Origin: Bacteroidaceae bacterium
GTDB lineage: Bacteria; Bacteroidota; Bacteroidia; Bacteroidales; Bacteroidaceae
Reading direction: 5' to 3'
Assembly (NCBI GenBank): GCA_017628775.1
Contig: JAGBYN010000104.1
Location: 1 to 27,712 of the forward strand
DNA length: 27,712 bases
In this document: in pieces, positions 1 through 8,062 of the stretch
Numbering within the stretch: position 1 is the first letter of the stretch
Layout: each line of letters opens with the position of its first letter
Program-made: the position numbers and the translations under genes
The notes under the pieces: model-generated
What the model saw: the letters and a program-made list of their open reading frames with translations, nothing else
Told to the model about the DNA's origin: nothing
The model's database searches: none

Positions 1-251
1 TCAGCGCTTCGAGCATCGTGAATTTCAACACCTATGCTTCGCTAAAGACACGTTACACCATGCCAGAGGGACAAGGCGTGAAGGAACTCGACACGCATCT
101 CCACCAAAACCCTGTCACGGTTGACTTCATGGGACATTTGAAGTACGGCGCCTTAGGTTTATACGTAAAGTATAGTCCTTGCAACGTCTTTGAGAGCGGA
201 AAGGGTCCGAATTTCCAATCTTGGTCAACGGGTATCACCTTCGGTTGGTAA
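1..251 (+). CDS. Outer-membrane beta-barrel protein, C-terminal fragment
   Basis: This is the 3' end of a gene that begins before the window. The open frame runs from base 3 to the TAA at 249-251 and gives about 82 residues. The sequence alternates polar and hydrophobic residues and ends in ITFGW, an aromatic C-terminus preceded by a beta-strand, as in proteins inserted by the BAM complex. A GALGLYVKYSP stretch followed by a short turn looks like a final beta-hairpin. It is therefore probably an outer-membrane beta-barrel protein; the family cannot be named from this fragment. An internal ATG at 18 opens a 77-residue frame but is not a likely start, because the frame continues upstream of it. 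A strong terminator follows 50 bases after the stop. Confidence 0.6.
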   Translation, partial: SASSIVNFNTYASLKTRYTMPEGQGVKELDTHLHQNPVTVDFMGHLKYGALGLYVKYSPCNVFESGKGPNFQSWSTGITFGW

Positions 252-298
252 CAAAAGAACACATTTGCCTATAAGCCATTCTTCATGATAATTCAGAC

Positions 299-332
299 AA
301 GGGGCGTGTCGGTTTTGACACGCCCCTTTTTT
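299..332 (+). terminator. Intrinsic terminator with GGGCGTGTC arm
   Basis: GGGGCGTGTC (301-310) pairs perfectly with GACACGCCCC (317-326) across a 6-base loop and is followed by six T residues (327-332). It ends the transcript of the barrel gene. The same arm sequence recurs at three other sites in the window. Confidence 0.9.
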
Positions 333-486
333 CAACGCCACATCGTTATAAAGCATTTTTTGGGGGTCACGTAAACAATGTTTTTTGTCAGTTTTGACAA
401 TTGCAACAAACAACGTAAGGCTGTTTAAAGAAAAACAAAGCGATAAATAAACTTATTCAAAAAAAATCAAAAGGTTATTGAAAATG

Positions 487-521
487 TTTTGCTAAGAAAT
501 CAATGGAATTTCGTATCTTTG
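487..521 (+). promoter_or_regulatory. Bacteroidetes-type promoter of the IMP cyclohydrolase gene
   Basis: TATCTTTG at 514-521 matches the phylum -7 consensus TAnnTTTG exactly. A TTTTG at 487-491 lies 22 bases upstream as a plausible -33 element. Transcription would begin near 527, giving a leader of about 40 bases, A-rich just before the ATG at 567. Confidence 0.75.
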
Positions 522-566
522 CGAAGCAATACAATAAGAATCAATAACAAATAAAATAAAACTCTC

Positions 567-1160
567 ATGTCTGCAACAAAGAAAATCAAAACCGCATTGG
601 TTTCTGTGTTTCACAAAGATGGTTTGGATGAACTCTTAACCGCTTTGCACAACGACGGCGTGCAATTCCTTTCAACAGGTGGTACTCGCGAATTTATTGA
701 AAGCCTTGGTTTCCCATGCCAAAAGGTTGAAGATGTTACTTCATATCCCTCTATTTTAGGTGGTCGTGTGAAGACCCTTCACCCCAAGATTTTCGGTGGT
801 ATCCTCGGACGTCGCGCTCTTGAAGGCGACCAGCAACAAATGGCGCAATACGAAATTCCCGAAATCGACCTCGTTATTGTTGACCTCTATCCTTTTGAGC
901 AAACCGTAGCAAGCGGTGCTTCTGAAGCCGACATCATCGAAAAGATCGACATAGGCGGTATCTCATTGATTCGCGCTGGTGCAAAGAACTTTAACGATGT
1001 TGTTATCGTGCCTTCAAAGGCTGAATACCAACCTTTGCTTGATATCGTAAAGGAAAACGGTGCTCAAACAACACTCGAACAACGCCGTTGGTTTGCTACT
1101 CAAGCTTTTGGCGTAAGCAGCCACTACGACACAGCCATTCAAACTTATTTCAAGGGATAA
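567..1160 (+). CDS. purH: IMP cyclohydrolase (PurH N-terminal domain only)
   Basis: The 197-residue product matches the IMP cyclohydrolase (MGS-like) half of PurH, which closes the ring of FAICAR to give IMP in the last step of de novo purine synthesis in the cytoplasm. Visible motifs are STGGT at residues 36-40, GRVKTLHPKIFGG at 66-78 and DLYPF at 106-110. The protein stops straight after the ...SHYDTAIQTYF segment. In bifunctional PurH (about 510 residues) that segment is followed by the AICAR transformylase domain, which begins around an RYGENPHQ-type motif. No trace of that second domain is seen in the next 360 bases. So this is a clean single-domain enzyme and not an obvious frameshift, and the transformylase must be encoded elsewhere. 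It has its own promoter and no close downstream partner. Confidence 0.9.
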   Translation: MSATKKIKTALVSVFHKDGLDELLTALHNDGVQFLSTGGTREFIESLGFPCQKVEDVTSYPSILGGRVKTLHPKIFGGILGRRALEGDQQQMAQYEIPEIDLVIVDLYPFEQTVASGASEADIIEKIDIGGISLIRAGAKNFNDVVIVPSKAEYQPLLDIVKENGAQTTLEQRRWFATQAFGVSSHYDTAIQTYFKG

Positions 1161-1176
1161 ACATAACTCTCCTTGA

Positions 1177-1380
1177 TAGGGTGATGCATGAAAGGGAAAA
1201 ACTTCAACCTTTAATGCACCGCATGTTTTACAAATAGGGCATGTGCCAACATCCGCAAATGTTGCGCTTCACCCTAATTTGCGAAACCTTCTTTGGATTG
1301 GGCGTTAAGCGTTGTGAACAAACACACCCTCGAGGTTTTTGTTTTTCATAACCTTTAACGCTCAATTCTATATTTTTTCA
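1177..1380 (+). ncRNA. Candidate structured RNA between purH and mreB
   Basis: This 360-base gap between genes holds an organised set of inverted repeats. TAGGGTGA (1177-1184) pairs exactly with TCACCCTA (1269-1276). Inside that helix, TGCAT-g-AAAGG (1185-1195) pairs with CCTTT-a-ATGCA (1208-1218), and CAACAT (1247-1252) pairs with ATGTTG (1259-1264). The loop of this last hairpin, CGCAA (1254-1258), is complementary to TTGCG (1279-1283) just outside the closing helix, which would make a pseudoknot. Downstream, TTGGGCGTTAA (1298-1308) pairs with TTAACGCTCAA (1355-1365) with one G-T pair, and a T-rich run follows at 1371-1379. It could be a processed leader, a riboswitch-like element for mreB or a small RNA. 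I cannot match it to a known family and no promoter was found, so confidence is limited. Confidence 0.4.
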
Positions 1381-1520
1381 ACTTATAGATTCAGGAAAAC
1401 AGGTACGAGAAAATGCATCCAAAGCCTGCAGGCCGCATGGCCATAAAAGACCGCTGCATAAACGCTTAATCTATTAATGTTGAACACTTGCGAATTTCAT
1501 TTTTTATTATTCAAACGACA

Positions 1521-2570
1521 ATGAGCTTTTTCTCAAAATATCTCCAAAACTTCTTTTCTCTGAAGCAAGAAATTGCGATTGACTTGGGAACGGCCAATAC
1601 CATTATCATTTGCAACGATGAAATTATTGTTAATGAACCCTCGGTAGTGGCATTAGATCGCAACAAAGGCACAATGGTCGCTGTGGGTGGCGACGCCAAA
1701 AAAATGTATGAGAAGTCGCACGATCAAACTCGCGTTATTCGTCCGCTTCGTGATGGTGTTATTGCCGACTTCACCGCCTGCGAACAAATGATGCGTGGTC
1801 TCATCAAGAAGATGTACAAGGGCAAGCGTTTATTCTCGCCTTCATTGCGCATGGTGATTGGTGTGCCCTCAGGATCAACAGAAGTTGAACTCCGTTCTGT
1901 GCGCGACTCAGCCGAACACGCTGGTGGCCGCGATATATTCTTGCTTTACGAACCTATGGCTGCTGCCATTGGTGTGGGTATTGACGTCAATGCCCCTGAA
2001 GGCAATATGATTGTTGACATAGGTGGCGGTACTACTGAAATTGCGGTACTTTCATTAGGCGGTTTGGTTTCAAACAGCTCAATTAAAATGGCAGGCGACG
2101 ACTTCATTGCAGATATTCAGGAGTACATGAGCCGCCAGCACAATGTGCGAGTAGGCGAAAGAATGGCTGAACGCATCCTAATCGCTGTAGGTGCAGCATT
2201 AACCGACCTCCCCGCAGAACTCTGTCCTGAGGACTTCGTGGTTTACGGTCCTAACCGTATCACCGCCATGCCAATGGAAATACCTGTGTGCTACCAGGAA
2301 ATTGCACACTGCCTTGAAAAGTCAATCGCACGTATTGAGCAGGCCGTAATCAGTGCCCTTGAACACACGCCCCCCGAATTGTATGCCGACATTGTTAAGA
2401 ATGGTATTTGGTTGACCGGTGGTGGCGCTTTATTGCGAGGTCTTGACAAGCGTTTGACCGCAAAAATCAATATTCCATTCCACGTAGCAAAGGATCCCTT
2501 GCTCTGTGTAGCACGCGGTACTGGTATCGCTTTAAAGAATGTAGAAAATTACACGTTCTTGATGAGATAA
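1521..2570 (+). CDS. mreB: Rod-shape-determining actin homologue MreB
   Basis: The 349-residue product is a bacterial actin that forms membrane-bound filaments and positions the lateral cell-wall synthesis machinery. The first phosphate loop reads DLGTANTII (residues 21-29), the second reads IVDIGGGTTEIAVLS, and the adenosine motif reads LTGGGALLRGL near the C-terminus. Length agrees with the family (about 347 residues). The frame is open from a TTG at 1488, but the ATG at 1521 gives the normal MreB N-terminus, with a short amphipathic segment (SFFSKYLQNFFSL) that probably binds the membrane. It stands apart from mreC: a terminator and a repeat element of roughly 500 bases follow, so it may be transcribed separately from the rest of the block. 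Confidence 0.97.
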   Translation: MSFFSKYLQNFFSLKQEIAIDLGTANTIIICNDEIIVNEPSVVALDRNKGTMVAVGGDAKKMYEKSHDQTRVIRPLRDGVIADFTACEQMMRGLIKKMYKGKRLFSPSLRMVIGVPSGSTEVELRSVRDSAEHAGGRDIFLLYEPMAAAIGVGIDVNAPEGNMIVDIGGGTTEIAVLSLGGLVSNSSIKMAGDDFIADIQEYMSRQHNVRVGERMAERILIAVGAALTDLPAELCPEDFVVYGPNRITAMPMEIPVCYQEIAHCLEKSIARIEQAVISALEHTPPELYADIVKNGIWLTGGGALLRGLDKRLTAKINIPFHVAKDPLLCVARGTGIALKNVENYTFLMR

Positions 2571-2590
2571 GCAATGTGTATAAACTAAGA

Positions 2591-2639
2591 GCAAGGATGA
2601 ATAGCCCCTTAACGGCATTTTCATCCTTGCCATTCTTTT
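2591..2639 (+). terminator. Terminator-like hairpin after mreB
   Basis: GCAAGGATGAA (2591-2601) pairs perfectly with TTCATCCTTGC (2620-2630) across an 18-base loop and is followed by a T-rich run (cattctttta). It would end or reduce transcription between mreB and mreC. Confidence 0.75.
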
Positions 2640-2650
2640 ACATAAAAGTA

Positions 2651-3060
2651 TAGAGTTGAGAGTTGAGAGTTGAGAGTTTAGAGATGAGAGATGAGAGATG
2701 AGAGATGAGAGAAGAGGCTTCGCCTCGTTAAGAGGGACCTAAAGGTCCGTTAAGAGGTTAAGAGGAGCCTTTGGCTCGTTAAGAAGATGAGAGTTGAGAG
2801 GTAGGGGCCGATCCCCGTGTCGGCCCGTCATCAATCAACTCACGAATCGTGCCAAGCCGTGTCGGCCCGTCGTCAATCAACTCACAAATCGTGCCAAGCC
2901 GTGTCGGTCCGATGTGGATCCACTCAAAAAACGCGCCAATCCGTGTTGGCCGTCGTCAATCAACGTACCTATCTCATTTGCAATTGGCAGCCAATCCATT
3001 TCTATAATCTCAATAGCAAAGCCTCTACTGCTACGCAAGGCTAAGACGCTGAAGAAGTCT
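2651..3060 (+). repeat. Composite intergenic repeat, copy A
   Basis: The copy is built in order from these parts. Heptamers of the GAGTTGA/GAGATGA type fill 2654-2712. Three 5-bp-stem mini-hairpins (2714-2726, 2735-2748, 2765-2777) are each followed by GTTAAGA. A GTAGGGGCCGATCCC boundary lies at 2801-2815. A 42-bp tandem unit starts at 2816, 2858 and 2900, with a fourth shortened start at 2942. Then comes a conserved core containing TCATTTGCAATTGGC, and a short decayed AT-rich part near 3000. The 42-bp unit is a multiple of three, so frames across it stay open, but the encoded peptides look spurious. The copy separates mreB from mreC. Boundaries are approximate. Confidence 0.85.
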
Positions 3061-3164
3061 TCGCCCTGTATGAACCTCAGCGGTTGGCGCAAGCGCCTAC
3101 CCCCGAATGACGCTGATTATTTTTTCATAGCACTTAGTGAAATAAAAAAAAGGAAGTCCATCAA

Positions 3165-4016
3165 ATGCACCGTTTCTTTGATTTTCTCCGTAAATACCAC
3201 CATCTCCTGCTCTTTATCCTTCTGGAAATCGTCAGTCTCTCCCTGCTCATCAGATTCAACCGATTTCAAGGTAGTGTATGGCTTTCAGGAGCAAATACAA
3301 CTGTGGCCAGCGTTAATCGCTGGTATCTTGATGTTTTAAGTTATTTGAACTTAAGAAAAACCAATCAGGAATTAACGCTGTTCAACACATGCTTGCAATG
3401 TGAGAATGAGCATCTGCGCGAGGTTCTACTGTCGCTTAAAGAAGATTCCGCGCGTCTGGAATCCTTGATTTTACGCAATTTGGTGGACTACGAACATATT
3501 GCCGCAAAAGTCATTTCAAACACCAACCACACCCAACACAACTACCTCGTGATTGACCGAGGCAGCAAGCATGGCGTTGAATCGGAAATGGGTGTGGTGA
3601 GCGGAAATGGCATCGTCGGCGTAACCTATCTCGTAGGCGAAGAATACTCTTTGGTCATTCCAATCACCAATGCCAAGTCAAGTATCAGTTGCCGCATACA
3701 AGGACAAAGATACTTTGGCTACCTTCAGTGGGAAGGCAAGGACATGCAACACGCTGTTATTACAGAGATACCACGCCATGCTCATGTCGAGAAAGATTTC
3801 GTCATTGAAACCAGCGGCTATTCTTCCGTATTCCCTCCTGGCATTTATGTAGGGCGTATTGAGAACATTGAAAATTCGGAGGATGGTCAATCCTATAATT
3901 TAGGGATAAAATTAGGCACGGACTTCTCAGCATTACGCGAGGTTGATGTCATCATCACGCCCTACAAAGCCGCAATCGACAGTTTGTTTAAGCGCTTAGA
4001 CGATATTGAAGAGTAA
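3165..4016 (+). CDS. mreC: Rod-shape-determining protein MreC
   Basis: The 283-residue protein has a short cytoplasmic N-terminus, one transmembrane helix (about residues 10-29), a coiled-coil-like stretch (about 65-95, rich in E, L and R) and a periplasmic beta-domain with the family pattern VIDRGSKHGVESEMGVVSG, NGIVGVTYLV and NAKSSISCRI. MreC links MreB and MreD to the PBP2/RodA wall synthase and activates PBP2. The start at 3165 is preceded by an A-rich AAAAAAAGGAAG segment that could serve in ribosome binding. The stop lies 23 bases before mreD, so mreC, mreD, mrdA and rodA appear to form one transcription unit. Its promoter would have to lie in or next to repeat copy A; I found no consensus match there. 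Confidence 0.95.
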   Translation: MHRFFDFLRKYHHLLLFILLEIVSLSLLIRFNRFQGSVWLSGANTTVASVNRWYLDVLSYLNLRKTNQELTLFNTCLQCENEHLREVLLSLKEDSARLESLILRNLVDYEHIAAKVISNTNHTQHNYLVIDRGSKHGVESEMGVVSGNGIVGVTYLVGEEYSLVIPITNAKSSISCRIQGQRYFGYLQWEGKDMQHAVITEIPRHAHVEKDFVIETSGYSSVFPPGIYVGRIENIENSEDGQSYNLGIKLGTDFSALREVDVIITPYKAAIDSLFKRLDDIEE

Positions 4017-4039
4017 CACCATTCTGCAAACAAAGATTC

Positions 4040-4543
4040 ATGTCACAATCTATATTCTCATATTTCCTTTGGACTGCTCTATTGGTGGCACTCCAAGTTC
4101 TGGTCGGCAATCACATTCACATCCTGGGTTATGCCACACCAATGATTTACATCTATGCCTTGATGATGCTCCCCACCGACACACCTCAATGGCTACTCCT
4201 CGTGGGGGCTTTCATTTTAGGTTTAGTGGTTGATCTCTTTTCAAGCACACCAGGGCTATCGGCCTCAGCATTGTTAATCGTGGCATTGCTCAAGCCCTAT
4301 ATCCTTCAAGTATTCGCACCTTCCGAGCGCAATGACGAGGCTTTAGCTCCATCAATAAAATCCATGGAATGGGGTGGCTTCACGCGCTACACCATTGCCA
4401 TGACGTTCATCTATTGCCTGGCATTCTTTAGCATTGAAGCTTTTTGCTTTTTCAATTTAAAGTATCTGATGCTTGGCGTTGTTTCGTCAACCTTCTTAAG
4501 CACCTTGTTGATTTTAGGTTTTGAGCGTTTACGCTACAATTGA
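4040..4543 (+). CDS. mreD: Rod-shape-determining membrane protein MreD
   Basis: The 167-residue integral membrane protein has about five hydrophobic segments (near residues 5-22, 30-45, 50-68, 72-92 and 118-160) and a GLVVDLFSSTPGLSA motif of the kind seen in MreD, where a conserved acidic residue sits in the third helix. MreD is a small partner of MreC in the elongasome. Its position between mreC and the PBP2 gene supports the call. Sequence conservation in MreD is low in general, so context carries part of the weight. Confidence 0.9.
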   Translation: MSQSIFSYFLWTALLVALQVLVGNHIHILGYATPMIYIYALMMLPTDTPQWLLLVGAFILGLVVDLFSSTPGLSASALLIVALLKPYILQVFAPSERNDEALAPSIKSMEWGGFTRYTIAMTFIYCLAFFSIEAFCFFNLKYLMLGVVSSTFLSTLLILGFERLRYN

Positions 4544-4589
4544 TTCACGCCACGCCTCTTGTTTTCTTCATTTTTACCCATATTTATAA

Positions 4590-6431
4590 ATGGCTCGCGA
4601 CCACTCTTTCGACAATCGTAGATTCGTTATTGGTGGCATTGCAGTGGGCATCATCTTCATTTACATCATCCGCTTACTAACGCTTCAGTTGTTTAGCGAT
4701 GACTATAAAAAGAGTGCCGACTCAAATGCCTTTCGAAAAGAAATTATATACCCCTCGCGCGGTTTGGTGACCGATCGCAAGGGGCAACTTTTGGTGTATA
4801 ACGAACCATCGTACAACATTATGGTGGTGATGCAAGAGCAGTGGGGTGTTGACACACTTGATTTTTGCCGCACGGTGGGTATAACCCCTGAGTTCTACCG
4901 TCAACGTATGAATGAAATCAAGAACAGAATTGGTTATTCGCGCCACACGCCTCAGCTCTTTATGAGCCAAATCCCTGCTGAAGAATTTTCGGTCTTTAAA
5001 GAAAAGCTGTATCGCTTCAATGGTTTCTCGGCTGAAAAGCGCTCCATCCGTCATTATGCGGAGGGCATGGGGGCACACGTGTTGGGCGACATTGGCGAAG
5101 TTAACGAGCGGGACATTCTTGCCGACCCTTACTACCGAAGTGGCGACAACATTGGGAAATTAGGGATTGAACGCTATTACGAAAACCACCTTCGCGGCGA
5201 AAAGGGCATGCGCATCATGTTGCGCGATGTTAAAGGACGCACCAAGGGGCATTATATGGATGGAAAGTATGATGTTGCCTCTATTCCTGGTCGCAACCTG
5301 ACCTTAGGGATAGACAAAGACCTTCAAGCCCTGGCGGAACGATTACTTAAAGGCAAGTTGGGCGCGATCGTGGCCATTGAACCTGCCACGGGCGAAGTGC
5401 TTTGCATGGCTTCATCGCCAACCTACGACCCAAGAATCATGGTGGGGCGCGACCGTGGGAAGACCCATCGAAAATTGGCTGCCGACCCCATGAAGCCCTT
5501 GATTAACAGAGCCATCATGGGAACTTACCCACCTGGTTCAACCTTTAAGCTGACCCAAAGTTTACTTGGTTTGGAAGAAGGCATTATCACCCCAGACATC
5601 GCATTTCCTTGTTCGGGAGGTTTTATCCATAAGGGCTTGCGTGTAGGATGCCACCCCCACCCTTCGCCCATTCCGCTCGTACCAGCCATTGCCACGAGTT
5701 GCAACGCCTACTTCTGTTGGGCACTGAATCGTATGTTCTCTAACCGCACGAAGTATGAAACAGTTCAGGATGCTATGACTCGATGGAAGGACCACCTCGT
5801 AGCGATGGGATTCGGATATGCCTTAGGCGTGGACCTTCCAGGCGAAAAACGAGGGATGATTCCTAATGCTGCTTTTTATGATAAGGCTTATAAGGAATCG
5901 TGGAATGCTCTCACGGTCATCTCTATTTCTATCGGACAAGGCGAAGTAACCGCCACCCCACTGCAAATTGCCAACCTTGCAGCCACGGTGGCAAACCGAG
6001 GACACTATTACGTGCCTCATGTGGTCAAAGCCATTCAGCACGCCGACATCGACAGCATGTACCGAACACCACACTACACCATGGTGGATAAGAAGTGGTA
6101 TGAATATGCCGTGCAAGGGATGCGCGCGGCGGTTACTGGCGGAACGTGTAAAGCCGCAAATATCCCAGGCATTGAAGTATGCGGAAAGACCGGAACGGCT
6201 CAGAACCGTGGCAAGGACCACTCTGCCTTTATGGGATTCGCCCCCATGAACGACCCTAAGATTGCCGTTGCCGTTTACGTGGAGAATGGTGGATATGGTG
6301 CCACCTACGGTGTACCGTTAGGCAAACTCATTATGGAACAATATTTAAATGGAGAACTCTCTGAGAACTCTAAAAAACAAGCCGACGACTTTGAACAAAG
6401 AACAATAAATTATGGCAAGATGGAACGATAA
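4590..6431 (+). CDS. mrdA: Penicillin-binding protein 2 (elongasome transpeptidase)
   Basis: The 613-residue class B penicillin-binding protein has an N-terminal membrane anchor (about residues 12-32), a dimerisation/pedestal region starting near SRGLVTDRKG, and a C-terminal transpeptidase domain. The three active-site motifs are present: STFK with the catalytic serine at 317 and lysine at 320, SCN at 370-372 and KTGT starting at 533. It cross-links peptidoglycan along the cell side wall and is the partner of RodA. The neighbours agree: mreC and mreD lie upstream, and the rodA start codon overlaps the last 20 bases of this gene, which suggests translational coupling. Confidence 0.97.
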   Translation: MARDHSFDNRRFVIGGIAVGIIFIYIIRLLTLQLFSDDYKKSADSNAFRKEIIYPSRGLVTDRKGQLLVYNEPSYNIMVVMQEQWGVDTLDFCRTVGITPEFYRQRMNEIKNRIGYSRHTPQLFMSQIPAEEFSVFKEKLYRFNGFSAEKRSIRHYAEGMGAHVLGDIGEVNERDILADPYYRSGDNIGKLGIERYYENHLRGEKGMRIMLRDVKGRTKGHYMDGKYDVASIPGRNLTLGIDKDLQALAERLLKGKLGAIVAIEPATGEVLCMASSPTYDPRIMVGRDRGKTHRKLAADPMKPLINRAIMGTYPPGSTFKLTQSLLGLEEGIITPDIAFPCSGGFIHKGLRVGCHPHPSPIPLVPAIATSCNAYFCWALNRMFSNRTKYETVQDAMTRWKDHLVAMGFGYALGVDLPGEKRGMIPNAAFYDKAYKESWNALTVISISIGQGEVTATPLQIANLAATVANRGHYYVPHVVKAIQHADIDSMYRTPHYTMVDKKWYEYAVQGMRAAVTGGTCKAANIPGIEVCGKTGTAQNRGKDHSAFMGFAPMNDPKIAVAVYVENGGYGATYGVPLGKLIMEQYLNGELSENSKKQADDFEQRTINYGKMER

Positions 6432-7893
6432 CCTTAACCGCAGTCGGGGCATTACCGCCGACTGGGTGGTAATCATGCTTTACATAACACTCATGGTGTG
6501 GGGATGGTTTTCCATTTGCGGCGCCAGCCATGAAATAGGCGACACCAATTTCTTTGACTTCGCCACACGTTCAGGCAAGCAATTAATATGGATGGGCTGT
6601 GCCTTGGCTTTAGGGTTTGTTATTCTCATGATTGACGAAGAGTATTTTGATCAATTCACGGGATTACTCTACGTCTTCACCCTGATCCTGCTCTTCATCA
6701 CCCCTTTTATTGCCAAAGACATCAAGGGATCGCGCTCATGGATTTCATTAGGTGGCGGCATCAACCTTCAGCCTGCTGAGTTCGCCAAATGCATCACGGC
6801 TTTGGCAATTGCTAAACTATGTGGCCAATATGGTTTCACGTTGGACAAATGGCATAATTTCATCAAAGCTGCAGCCATAGTGCTCATCCCAATGTTGCTC
6901 ATCGTGATGCAAAGCGAAACGGGGTCGGCCTTGGTCTTCTTTTCATTCTTCCTGGTGTTTTACCGTGAGGGCATGCCCGGTGCGTTATTGTTTACCGCAG
7001 TTGCAGCTGTGGTTTATTTCGTGGTGGGCATTCGTTATGCTGAAGTGCCTTTGGCGGGCACTCAAGCCATGGTGGGCGACGTGGTCGTTATCCTGCTCAT
7101 CTGGATGTTCTGCATCGGCATGCTTAAGATATACGTGCGGCGTGCCATTCACGGATGGCGCATTTTCTGGAGTGGCCTCACGTGCATCGGTATCTCACTC
7201 TTTATTTCATTATTGATTTATCCGTTTGACATCTCAATAGTGTTGGCGGGCATGCTGATTTGTGTTTCGATCTACCTCATCATCATTGCCATTAGCGAGC
7301 GCATCAAGCATTACTTTTATATTGCTGTGTTTACGCTGGGCTCAATAGGTTTTCTATGGTCGGCAAACTTTGCACTCAATCATTTACAGCCCCACCAAAA
7401 GATTCGCATCCAGGTTCTGCTGGGGGTTGTAACCGATAACTCAGGTGCGGGCTACAACGTAAACCAAAGTATGATTGCCATAGGATCGGGCGGATTCGAA
7501 GGCAAAGGATTTATGAACGGCACACAAACAAAACTGAAATATGTGCCTGAACAGGACACCGACTTTATATTCTGCACCGTGGGCGAAGAACAAGGGTTTA
7601 TTGGTTCAAGCGCAGTGTTGCTCTTATTCCTGACCCTTATTTTACGTTTAATATACTTAGCGGAGCAACAGGTTTATACCTACAGCCGCGTCTATGGCTA
7701 TTGCGTGACGAGCATCCTGCTGTTCCACGTCTTCATCAACGTGGGAATGGTTATTGGGTTAACCCCGGTTATCGGGATTCCACTACCCTTCTTCAGTTAC
7801 GGCGGTTCTTCACTTTGGGGCTTTACGATTTTGCTCTTTATATTCCTGCGCATTGATGCAGGGCGGCGCCAAAAATCCCTCCGTCAGTTCTGA
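6412..7893 (+). CDS. rodA: Peptidoglycan glycosyltransferase RodA (SEDS family)
   Basis: The 493-residue polytopic membrane protein has SEDS motifs: SRSWISLGGGINLQPAEFAK in the first third, the extracellular-loop segment EQDTDFIFCTVGEEQGFIG and the C-terminal IPLPFFSYGGSSLWG. RodA polymerises lipid II into glycan strands together with PBP2. It is longer than E. coli RodA (370 residues); the extra length lies in the middle (about residues 190-320), where additional hydrophobic helices are predicted by eye. Long RodA proteins are, as far as I recall, usual in Bacteroidetes. The ATG at 6412 overlaps mrdA by 20 bases. A strong terminator shared with the convergent regulator gene follows. Confidence 0.95.
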   Translation: MARWNDNLNRSRGITADWVVIMLYITLMVWGWFSICGASHEIGDTNFFDFATRSGKQLIWMGCALALGFVILMIDEEYFDQFTGLLYVFTLILLFITPFIAKDIKGSRSWISLGGGINLQPAEFAKCITALAIAKLCGQYGFTLDKWHNFIKAAAIVLIPMLLIVMQSETGSALVFFSFFLVFYREGMPGALLFTAVAAVVYFVVGIRYAEVPLAGTQAMVGDVVVILLIWMFCIGMLKIYVRRAIHGWRIFWSGLTCIGISLFISLLIYPFDISIVLAGMLICVSIYLIIIAISERIKHYFYIAVFTLGSIGFLWSANFALNHLQPHQKIRIQVLLGVVTDNSGAGYNVNQSMIAIGSGGFEGKGFMNGTQTKLKYVPEQDTDFIFCTVGEEQGFIGSSAVLLLFLTLILRLIYLAEQQVYTYSRVYGYCVTSILLFHVFINVGMVIGLTPVIGIPLPFFSYGGSSLWGFTILLFIFLRIDAGRRQKSLRQF

Positions 7894-7981
7894 CGCACTT
7901 GAATGGTAAAACATTCTGGAATTTTTGACGTTTGATGAGCCTTAGCAAATAATTAGAAGTTGGTTCTAAACCACCGACAAG

Positions 7982-8039
7982 AAAACCACCGATGCACGGG
8001 CAGGAACAACAAGTTCACTACTCTTGCGTCGGTGGTTTT
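7982..8039. terminator. Bidirectional terminator between rodA and the regulator gene
   Basis: Bases 7982-7996 pair with 8025-8039 over 15 positions (core AACCACCGA / TCGGTGGTT, one G-T pair). T residues continue on the plus strand to 8040, and a T-rich TTTTCTTG follows on the minus strand. It serves the convergent rodA (+) and the LuxR-type gene (-). A second AAACCACCGA at 7969-7978 could compete for the same 3' arm. Confidence 0.85.
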
Positions 8040-8062
8040 TCTTATTTAACCAGCAACAAGCC

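Noticed and set aside
1177..1276. tRNA or tRNA-like gene
   Set aside because: There is a closing helix with inner hairpins, but no TTCGA-type T loop, no anticodon arm of the right size and no CCA end.
1488..1520. Upstream TTG start for mreB
   Set aside because: The ATG at 1521 gives the usual MreB N-terminus; the extra residues (RISFFIIQTT) have no counterpart in the family.
2816..2983. CRISPR-like array from the 42-bp repeats
   Set aside because: Units are directly adjacent with no unique spacers, and no cas genes are present.
2794..3339. Open frames (181 and 75 residues) across repeat copy A
   Set aside because: They stay open because the tandem unit is 42 bp, a multiple of three. The peptides are the repeat itself plus out-of-frame mreC sequence.
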